Below are positions 47,701-53,583 of a stretch of 64,000 nt of DNA, in pieces. Below the pieces are notes generated by a model. That model saw only the letters and a list, made by a program, of their open reading frames with translations, was not told the origin of the DNA and searched no databases. A program made the translations under genes and the position numbers. Within the stretch, counting starts at the first letter, position 1; each line of letters begins with the position of its first letter. The stretch is from positions 2,546,708 through 2,610,707 of the forward strand of contig JABTUA010000002.1 of assembly GCA_015075635.1 (NCBI GenBank). The letters run 5' to 3'. This DNA comes from Polyangiaceae bacterium (GTDB taxonomy: Bacteria > Myxococcota_A > Polyangia > Polyangiales > Polyangiaceae).

Positions 47701-49848
47701 GCCGGTCGAGAGCTGCACCCCTGGACACTCGCCGTCCGATCCGAGCTGACAAACCGGCTTGGGGACGAGCTGGGTGGACGACTGGCGGTCGATTCGAAAC
47801 ACCCGGATGCGAGGCCCGTTGGACTCCGGGAGCACCTCCGCCCGGAAGTAGAGCTTCTTGCCGACCCAACCCGGCGCAGGTCGCACCGACAGGAACGCGG
47901 CACCGCGCGCTCCGACGCCGGCCGGCTGAACGCTCGAGACGCCGGCACCCGCCGGGAGCTCCTTCTTCGTCGGCCCGGGCTGCCAGGTGTCGATGATTCG
48001 GAACGCTCGCGGCAAATTGTCGCAGGGGTCGTTGAGGGCAACGTCGCAGGTGTTGTTGGTGAGCTGCGGACCGATCACGAACGGCTTGCCGTCCGAGAGC
48101 GGGATGGCGCTGTGGAACCCGTAGCCGTGCGTCCACTCGAAGCGCCAGCGCGGGTCGGTGTCCGTGTACTCCTTGAGCACCAGCGCGGTGTGGAAGTCGA
48201 ACATGGCATCGCCCAGGCTCCGGCCCAGGAGACTGGTGAGCACCTTGTTGATGGCCGTGGGGGTCGAGAGCTTGGCGGAGACCGACTCCGCGAACCCGAG
48301 GAACATCTGGCCGACCAGATCGATACCTTCGTCAGATGAGCGCTGGTCGAGCGTCGAGGTCTTGCGCTCGATTCCAGAGGGGGGTCCCGACGGATGAGGA
48401 GGCTGCCCCACCGTGTATGAGAACTGTTCCTGCAAGTACCGCCAGAACAGCGCCGACTCGTACTCGCGTTTCAGCACGTCCAGCGCGGGGATCGTGAACA
48501 GCTCGTCGCTGGTGTAAGGCCCCCGGGTTTTCGGCTTCGTCTCCAGTTTCCCCGCCGAGACACAGGTACGGCGGACGTCCGTCGCCGGGTAGCCACTCGC
48601 GCCGGGGAAGCCGGCGAGGCAGAGGTTGTGCTCGACGGACGAGGTGAGCCCCTCGCTGATGAAGCCGTTGATGTGGACGTTGCTGGTCGGGACCTCTCGC
48701 CCCCACGCGACCTGCAGGGCGTGGAAGTACTCGTGGGTGCTGAGGTCCAGCGCGTCAATCGCCGCTCCCGTGAGGGACTGGTGCGGCAAGAGCCCCGGCT
48801 GGATGTTGCGGATGGCATCGACATTGATGCGGAGCGCGCCCCAATCGAACTGTCCACCCGCCGGGTTCGGTCCGAGCAGCAATCGCGTAGGCAACGCCAC
48901 GCCAGCAGCGTCGCGGCCGTTGAACCAGGCGGCCTTGGCGGCGGTGGGGAGCGGTGCCACTGGCGAGCTCAGATCGGGTACGAGTAGCCCACGCTGGATC
49001 TGGGTCCGTTGTGCGTCATCAATGGCACGGAATGCAAGTCGCACGTAGTCAGCTACCTCCGGCGACAAGCACGCGTTGCGCTGCGGAACGTGTCCCAGGA
49101 GCCCTCCCCTCCAATCGAGCTTCGACCCCTCCGTGCAGGCGTGGAGAAAGGGCAGAGTCGTCGGGCTCACGCCGAATACGTGGAACCTGCCGCCCGGTGG
49201 GTCGGCGGCGAGCTGCCTCCAGCTCGCGCACACTCCGTGAGCCCCGACGTCGCCAAGGACGGTGCCACCGCTATTCACTCTCACCATCAGGTGAGTCTCC
49301 GCCTCGGCCGGGCTCGCCCAGTCGATGGGGATCAGACGAGCCGGCTGAGGCCCCGCGAGCGTGAAGCCCTGGGCTACGGTGTTCGGATTGATGCTCGTCC
49401 CCGGCACGTTCTTGTCGTAGACGAGCCAAGGCACCACCCCCGGACACTCGACCTCGTTGATCGACTTGACGCGGCAGATCTCGATTCGATCGGTCCCCGC
49501 GATTTCCGCGGCCTTGTTCGCGGTCGCGCCGACGTAGTACGCGAGGACGACCCTGAGCTTGCGCGCGCTCGGGCTGTTCGCCGTGCCGGTGCCCTTGTAG
49601 CCCTTGAGCAACTGCGGGCAGTTGCTGGGACTCTGGCCGTCGCAGCCGTGGCCGAGATCAGGCGCGCAGTAACTCAGCGCGACGTTGATCTGGCCGAGAG
49701 CACGAGAAGGCGCGAGCGCCACCATCAGAACGATGACGGCGGCGAGGATCCATCGTCCATGCTGCGGCTCTGCGGCTCTGCGGCTCTGCGGCTCTGCGGC
49801 TCTGCGGCTCTGCGGCTCTGCGGCTCTGCGGCTCTGCGGCTCATGCAT
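44728..49848 (-). CDS. Giant secreted protein: metalloprotease-like, VWA and TSP3 domains, phase-variable N-terminus
   Basis: A 1706-residue exported protein from ATG 49848 (numbering below includes four more residues from a TTG at 49860). Three EPQSRRAA octapeptides, encoded by ten 8-bp repeats, precede a signal segment WILAAVIVLMVALAPSRALG. Residues 376-380 read HEYFH with E403 in ISEGL, the zinc-protease (gluzincin) pattern. A VWA domain covers about 882-1095 with complete MIDAS (D889-x-S-x-S893, T967, D1002). TSP3-like Ca-binding repeats lie at 1330-1400 (DLDADGLPDRW, DRDGLTAAGEF). The end is helical (about 1620-1710). Probably a surface or secreted adhesin/protease. Changing the repeat count by one shifts the frame (see findings). 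Confidence 0.85.
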   Translation of the reverse strand: MHEPQSRRAAEPQSRRAAEPQSRRAAEPQHGRWILAAVIVLMVALAPSRALGQINVALSYCAPDLGHGCDGQSPSNCPQLLKGYKGTGTANSPSARKLRVVLAYYVGATANKAAEIAGTDRIEICRVKSINEVECPGVVPWLVYDKNVPGTSINPNTVAQGFTLAGPQPARLIPIDWASPAEAETHLMVRVNSGGTVLGDVGAHGVCASWRQLAADPPGGRFHVFGVSPTTLPFLHACTEGSKLDWRGGLLGHVPQRNACLSPEVADYVRLAFRAIDDAQRTQIQRGLLVPDLSSPVAPLPTAAKAAWFNGRDAAGVALPTRLLLGPNPAGGQFDWGALRINVDAIRNIQPGLLPHQSLTGAAIDALDLSTHEYFHALQVAWGREVPTSNVHINGFISEGLTSSVEHNLCLAGFPGASGYPATDVRRTCVSAGKLETKPKTRGPYTSDELFTIPALDVLKREYESALFWRYLQEQFSYTVGQPPHPSGPPSGIERKTSTLDQRSSDEGIDLVGQMFLGFAESVSAKLSTPTAINKVLTSLLGRSLGDAMFDFHTALVLKEYTDTDPRWRFEWTHGYGFHSAIPLSDGKPFVIGPQLTNNTCDVALNDPCDNLPRAFRIIDTWQPGPTKKELPAGAGVSSVQPAGVGARGAAFLSVRPAPGWVGKKLYFRAEVLPESNGPRIRVFRIDRQSSTQLVPKPVCQLGSDGECPGVQLSTGSLFFGVPVTVGASTEEVVVVVSGGWGPSNFTWSFGPVSEQLAIVDPVQATPAFAGNKFARKKFLVKLSYRDAENHPIPLQNVSPEDYDVSVPNCAAAGTTGCKLEPWVDFYPFPLTGGNVLMVTSLPAAFYPAVASDLDLQVSINGTKASAPGAIKIGLGSEAVVLALDRSGSMLGDRLEAAKVAAQVLVDSFAPASGFPTTSAGVVTYGNDATTLPIGPSGMEFVGVGNVAAIKSEIGKVSAFGATSIGDGLLEAQSLLALRYDPPATLTADRHLIVVLSDGKNSAAADPAAYYLAAQPPAGDGNGPWPSLPLGRKPRGGVPGLRLPVVSSIAFGQDADLSELDHLARLTDGTLVYAPNPPTSLALATLDVSDAMLSAYGTSSRFERVVSRRAVGGAAPVVFPVDAGAHELRVTVVSTEAEVAKGKLVSPSGNEYVPLLVNAAESTATYRVPDPEAGSWMAFTRPGAETSEPNVLVEASLDSEAQMFATVDVADVLPLGDAGGAGELTAWVGLDVALRAVVIDQAPLTRCVVDATVTLPDEVTRVALRLHDDGKHEDGRAGDGIFGVPFHQTSLPGMYAVRLFATCAVEPGDARVVRERQQAFVLARLPDLDADGLPDRWQLRYGPAVEADSDVDRDGLTAAGEFQAATNPLLSDTDGGGEADGSEVAAGRDPRDPSDDAIDSPVVDPRAGNGVVFLPAGMGAAETALTVERAGDERGPFVPVLGARDGESPFVVVPAPNGQRVCYRMRAERGPVISGWSDVECATPNVDPVPPVVRVTSGRVVSRTRDVSLELELEDPSSATHVHPTVELGTVVSGVVELRYSFAGTPIDSVAWQPAVAHLDLRLPDVPAGEIHVQARDLAGNVSKVVRIGFRRLLDSRVDRAIADEERAEDQLDAGDLAAAKAEIVASLLKLDEAVLASLARLSQSKGANLDEVHVLTRLVKVKTLKLTCVALLKAKTLHLANQRLQEALALELELAEFAEERGLPL
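49763..49842. repeat. Ten perfect copies of 8-bp TGCGGCTC, inside the 5' coding region
   Basis: Exactly 80 bp, no mismatch; on the coding strand each unit reads GAGCCGCA. Eight is not a multiple of three, so unit gain or loss shifts the frame of the downstream 1.7-kaa gene. None of the three frames of the repeat contains a stop. Confidence 0.97.
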
Positions 49849-49850
49849 GG

Positions 49851-49858
49851 CTCCCTCC
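49851..49858 (-). promoter_or_regulatory. Shine-Dalgarno GGAGGGAG serving two ATGs in different frames
   Basis: Core GGAGG lies 5 nt before ATG 49848 and 9 nt before ATG 49844. The two ATGs are 4 bp apart and hence in different frames. With ten repeats only ATG 49848 reads into the protein; with nine, ATG 49844 would. Confidence 0.75.
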
Positions 49859-49891
49859 AACGGAAGCGCAAGCGCGCCCCCATCGTTGTCG

Positions 49892-49919
49892 ATTCTCCAC
49901 GAAGTTAGCCCTCGGTCAA
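49892..49919 (-). promoter_or_regulatory. Sigma-70-type promoter for the cassette
   Basis: TTGACC, 16-bp spacer, GAGAAT on the minus strand, with a leader of about 37 nt to ATG 49848. The best -35 seen in the window. Confidence 0.5.
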
Positions 49920-50001
49920 TGTAGGTGTTCTCGGCATCAACGACGCCGCTTCAGGTCACCACTGAGTGTCGGCAATCGGTCCAGTCGCTGCCCGTCGAGC
50001 C

Positions 50002-50057
50002 AACCCCGGGTGTGACTTCGCCCTGCAAATGACGAAGATCCACTTCGCCAACTCCGG
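50002..50057 (+). pseudogene. 56-bp remnant of a DUF6986-type gene
   Basis: Ungapped alignment with an internal segment of the intact gene downstream (about 50952-51007) matches 44 of 56 bases; translated it reads NPGCDFALQMTKIHFANSG against HPACDFALHLMKVAFANTG. Sequence on either side does not continue the match. A fragment of a paralog or ancestral copy, 19 bases from the right direct repeat. Confidence 0.5.
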
Positions 50058-50076
50058 CCGACTCCGGCCTACAGGA

Positions 50077-50122
50077 CTGAAGCCGGGTTGCCTGGGCAAC
50101 GCGTTCGTCCTATCGATGCGCC
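50077..50122. repeat. Right 46-bp direct repeat
   Basis: Same orientation as 43337-43382, one mismatch. It ends 15 bases before ATG 50138, so it contributes to the leader of the DUF6986 gene. Confidence 0.9.
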
Positions 50123-50137
50123 CCGGAGATCCGACGC

Positions 50138-51481
50138 ATGAGCACGCTGTACGACGAAGCCAAAGACGCCCTCGACGCCCTCGCCGCCGCGAACCAGCGC
50201 TTCGCGCACGACTACCCGGGGGACCGCCCCGACCGCCAGCCCATCCACACCGTGTACGGCGGCGCTCATCTGTTCAAGGCGGACACCACCAAGAAGCTGG
50301 GCGAGCTCGCGGTGCGCGCGCTCGACACCTACGCCAAGGACGGCCCAGCGCTGACGCGCGCGCTGGGGCTCACCGCCAGCGACGACTTCGCGAACACCAT
50401 CCACCGGCGCGTGAGGAAGAAGCTCGAGACCGAGGCCGTCGAGGACTTCCGCATCGACTTCGAGGACGGCTACGGCAACCGGCCCGAGGCCGAGGAGGAC
50501 GCGACCGCGGTCGGCGCCGCGACGGAGCTGGCGCGGGGCATGAAGGCGGGCACGTTGCCCCCGTTCATCGGCGTGCGCGTCAAGCCGCTCAACGACGAGC
50601 TCAAGCGCCGCTCGGTCCGCACCCTCGATCTGTTCATCTCCACCCTGGTGAAGGAAGCGGGCGGACTCCCCGACGGCTTCGTGGTCACGCTGCCGAAGGT
50701 GCCGATCCCCGAGCAGGTCACGACGCTGGTGCGCCTGCTCGAGCGGATCGAGAAGCGCACCGGGCTCGCGCCGGGGTCGCTCCAGATCGAGCTGATGGTC
50801 GAGCTCACCCAGTCGCTGCTCGACCGCGAGGGGCGCTCGACCCTGCCGCTCTTGCACCACGCGGCGGAAGGCCGGCTGCGCAGCGCGCACTTCGGCACCT
50901 ACGACTACACCGCGAGCTGCAACATCACCGCGGCCTACCAGGCCATCACCCACCCCGCCTGCGACTTCGCGCTGCACCTGATGAAGGTCGCCTTCGCCAA
51001 CACCGGGGTCTGGCTCTCGGACGGCGCGACCACGGTCATGCCCATCGCGCCGCACCGCGCGGCCAAGGGTGAGACCCTGAGCGAGGCCCAGCTCCGCGAC
51101 AACGAGCGGAGCGTCCACGCCGCCTGGAAGCTCGCCGGCGACAACATCCGGCACGCGCTCGAGAACGGCTTCTACCAGGGCTGGGATCTTCACCCCGCTC
51201 AGCTCCCGGTCCGCTACGCCGCCACCTACGCCTTCTTCCTGGAGGGCTTCGACGCGGCGGCCAACCGCCTGAAGAACTTCATCGACAAGGCGGCGCAGGC
51301 CACGCTGGTCGGCGACATGTTCGACGACGCCGCCACCGGTCAGGGCCTGATCAACTACTTCCTTCGCGGCCTCAGCTCGGGCGCCGTCTCCCTCGACGAG
51401 CTCGGCTCCACCGGCCTCACGCACGACGAGATCGCCACGCGCTCGTTCGTGAAGATCTTGGCGGGGCGGAGCAAACGCTAG
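50138..51481 (+). CDS. DUF6986 / HpcH-HpaI aldolase-superfamily protein
   Basis: A 447-residue soluble TIM-barrel protein of the group labelled DUF6986 or (without clear proof) phosphoenolpyruvate kinase. Aldolase/CitE-like features: VEDFRIDFEDGYGNRP (acidic metal site), VVTLPKVPIP, QIELMVELTQSLL and AHFGTYDYTASCNI. The usual reaction in the superfamily is C-C lyase or synthase chemistry on 2-oxo acids or CoA esters; the specific reaction is unknown. ATG 50138 has a GGAG Shine-Dalgarno. A 56-bp remnant of a similar gene lies upstream. Confidence 0.8.
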   Translation: MSTLYDEAKDALDALAAANQRFAHDYPGDRPDRQPIHTVYGGAHLFKADTTKKLGELAVRALDTYAKDGPALTRALGLTASDDFANTIHRRVRKKLETEAVEDFRIDFEDGYGNRPEAEEDATAVGAATELARGMKAGTLPPFIGVRVKPLNDELKRRSVRTLDLFISTLVKEAGGLPDGFVVTLPKVPIPEQVTTLVRLLERIEKRTGLAPGSLQIELMVELTQSLLDREGRSTLPLLHHAAEGRLRSAHFGTYDYTASCNITAAYQAITHPACDFALHLMKVAFANTGVWLSDGATTVMPIAPHRAAKGETLSEAQLRDNERSVHAAWKLAGDNIRHALENGFYQGWDLHPAQLPVRYAATYAFFLEGFDAAANRLKNFIDKAAQATLVGDMFDDAATGQGLINYFLRGLSSGAVSLDELGSTGLTHDEIATRSFVKILAGRSKR

Positions 51482-51490
51482 GAAGCTCAG

Positions 51491-52339
51491 TCAAAGGCAC
51501 TTCCCCGGCGAGTCCATCACCCCGCAGAGCGCCCCGCACGGGCAGATGGACGCGCCGGTGCACTTCGTCCCCTTGGGGCACTCGACGTCGGACCAGCACG
51601 CGCCGGCGATTGACAGCTTGCACACGCCTTCGGCGCACACGCCGCCGGGCCCGCACTCGAACTGCGAGCTGCAGCACAACGACGGCGGCGGGGGCGGTGG
51701 GCCTTCGCACCAGCCCATCTGACCGCCGCACGCGCAGACGGCTCCGCAAGGGCAGACGCAGGCGCCGCCGCAGCTCGTGCCCTTGCCGCAGTCCGCGTCG
51801 CTCCAGCACTGCCCCGGCGGGGGCTTCATCTCGCAGTTCCCGCCGACGCACACCATCGGCGCGTTGGGCTTCTGGGGGCAGTCGCTGGCCGTCGAGCAGC
51901 AGCCGGGCACGACCGAGCACTTGCCCAGCTGATCGGCAGCGGCGCAGTCCGCGTTGCACGGGCAGACGAAGCCGCCCTGGCAGATCGAGCCGAAGCCGCC
52001 GCAGTCCTGGTCCGACCAGCAGAGACCGGGAGGCGGCGGCTCCTTGCACACGCCCTTCACGCACATCAGCGAGTCGCCATAGGTCTCGCAGTCGTACTTC
52101 GCCCCGGGGTCGCAGCAGCCGGGCGCCCCCGCCGAGCCGGCGCTGCCGGCGCTGCCCGCCGACCCCCCGAAGCCGGACGAGCCACCTCCGCTCCAGCCGC
52201 CGCTGCCCCCGGCGCCGCTGCCCCCGGCGCCGGCGTTGCTCCCGCCGCTGCCGCCGCTGCCGCCGTCCTGCGTGGTGGAACCGCCGCAGCCAAAGAGAGC
52301 GAGACCCGAGAGCACGAGACAGGGAGTCAGCCAGCGCAT
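51491..52339 (-). CDS. Gly/Ser-rich, Cys-rich lipoprotein
   Basis: A 282-residue lipoprotein from ATG 52339: lipobox LSGLALFGC, Gly/Ser linker to about 75, then four repeats of about 45-55 residues with CWSD-x-DCG, CVCPCGAVC and CC-x5-C spacing. Pro-rich spacers (KPPPGQ, GPPPPPP) separate the repeats. Extracellular, disulfide-rich; function not recognisable. It converges with the DUF6986 gene (9 bases between stops). Confidence 0.75.
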   Translation of the reverse strand: MRWLTPCLVLSGLALFGCGGSTTQDGGSGGSGGSNAGAGGSGAGGSGGWSGGGSSGFGGSAGSAGSAGSAGAPGCCDPGAKYDCETYGDSLMCVKGVCKEPPPPGLCWSDQDCGGFGSICQGGFVCPCNADCAAADQLGKCSVVPGCCSTASDCPQKPNAPMVCVGGNCEMKPPPGQCWSDADCGKGTSCGGACVCPCGAVCACGGQMGWCEGPPPPPPSLCCSSQFECGPGGVCAEGVCKLSIAGACWSDVECPKGTKCTGASICPCGALCGVMDSPGKCL

Positions 52340-52496
52340 GGCCCGGCGATTGAGCAGGGGACGTGCCAAGCGAAGATCCCGGCGGATCTCCCGCGGCGTC
52401 TCATCATCGGCCCGCGGCAAACGCGGCCGGCTTTGTGCCACGCGGGTGTGCCACGGGCACTCGACGGGGAAGCCGACACGCACTAAGTCCGGGCGC

Positions 52497-53540
52497 ATGT
52501 CGAAGTCCATCCTGGTTTCCGCGGGCTGCGTCCTGTTTGCCGCGTGCGGCCCGGCCAAAGAGCCCAGCGTCGCGCCCATCGAGCCGGTGGTGGCGCCCAC
52601 CGCTCAGAACGAGGAGCTCGCCGCCGACAAGCCGGCGCCCGAGCCGAGCGCCGAGGAAAAGAAGAAGGCGGAGGAGAAGCAGAAGCTCGAGGCCGACCGC
52701 GAGAAGATGCTGGCCGACCACAAGGCGGAGCTCGCGCGCTGGACCCCGGAGCTCACCGCCGAGGCCCGGGCGCTGGCCGAGAAGAGCTACCCGACCGGCA
52801 AGGCGGCGATCCTGGCGGCGCTCGCCGGCAAGCACCGTCGGCCCGAGAGCGCGGCGCGCGATCGCCACCGGCATCCGCTCGAGACGCTCGAATTCATGGG
52901 CTTCGCCCCCACGATGACGGTGCTCGAATACGGCCCGGGCGAGGGCTGGTACACGGAGCTCCTGGCGCCCGCGCTGGCCAAGCGGGGCAAGCTCGTCATC
53001 ACCAACGGCGATCCGAAGGGGCCGCCGGACCTGCGCGCCACGTTTTATGCCGAGCGCGTGCAGCTGTTCCTCGACAAGTCGCCGGAGCTCTTCGGCAAGG
53101 TCGAGCGCGTGACGGTGGACGGGAAGAACCCGAAGCTCCCGCAAGAGGGCACGCTGGACCTGGCGCTGGTGATCCGCGGCATGCACGGCATGCAGAACAA
53201 CGGCACGCTGGACGCTTGGCTCGCGGAGCTCCGCCGCGCGCTCAAGCCCAAGGGCGTGCTCGGGGTGGTGCAGCACCGCGCGGCCCCCGACGCCGATCCG
53301 GCGGTCAGCTCCAAGCAGGGCTACCTGCCGGAGAAGTGGCTGATCGAGCGCATCGAGGCCGCGGGCTTCAAGTTGCAGAAGAAGAGCGAGATCAACGCCA
53401 ACCCCAAGGACACCCGAGACCACCCCGACGGGGTGTGGTCACTGCCGCCCACGCTGCGCGGCGGGGACAAGGACCGGGAGAAGTTCGTCGCGATCGGTGA
53501 GAGCGACCGCATGACGCTCAGGTTCGGCAAGAAGGAGTAG
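52497..53540 (+). CDS. Putative lipoprotein SAM-dependent methyltransferase
   Basis: A 347-residue protein beginning MSKSILVSAGCVLFAACGPA (lipobox), a Pro/Glu/Lys-rich coil (about 25-85) and a methyltransferase-like domain: TVLEYGPGEGWYTELL (motif I), LVITNGDP (beta-2), LDLALVIRGMHGM (motif II-like) and LKPKGVLGVVQH (motif III-like), ending with AAGFKLQKKSEI. Related to COG4798-type predicted methyltransferases. As for the gene at 23330, location outside the cytoplasm conflicts with SAM supply. Possible short-leader box TAAGTC 7 nt upstream. Confidence 0.75.
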   Translation: MSKSILVSAGCVLFAACGPAKEPSVAPIEPVVAPTAQNEELAADKPAPEPSAEEKKKAEEKQKLEADREKMLADHKAELARWTPELTAEARALAEKSYPTGKAAILAALAGKHRRPESAARDRHRHPLETLEFMGFAPTMTVLEYGPGEGWYTELLAPALAKRGKLVITNGDPKGPPDLRATFYAERVQLFLDKSPELFGKVERVTVDGKNPKLPQEGTLDLALVIRGMHGMQNNGTLDAWLAELRRALKPKGVLGVVQHRAAPDADPAVSSKQGYLPEKWLIERIEAAGFKLQKKSEINANPKDTRDHPDGVWSLPPTLRGGDKDREKFVAIGESDRMTLRFGKKE

Positions 53541-53545
53541 CTCGG

Positions 53546-53574
53546 TTGTGACCGCCCCAGGCGCGCACTAGCCT
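53546..53574 (+). promoter_or_regulatory. TTGTGA-N17-TAGCCT promoter, 9 nt before GTG 53584
   Basis: -35-like TTGTGA (53546-53551) and -10-like TAGCCT (53569-53574) with the ideal 17-bp spacer. Transcription would start at or next to the GTG. Confidence 0.5.
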
Positions 53575-53583
53575 GCCAGGGGC

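Noticed and set aside
49763..49842. Repeat tract as a CRISPR array.
   Set aside because: Units are contiguous 8-mers without spacers and no cas genes are present.
49849..49860. TTG 49860 as start of the giant protein.
   Set aside because: It overlaps the GGAGG Shine-Dalgarno that is well placed for the ATGs; ATG 49848 fits better.
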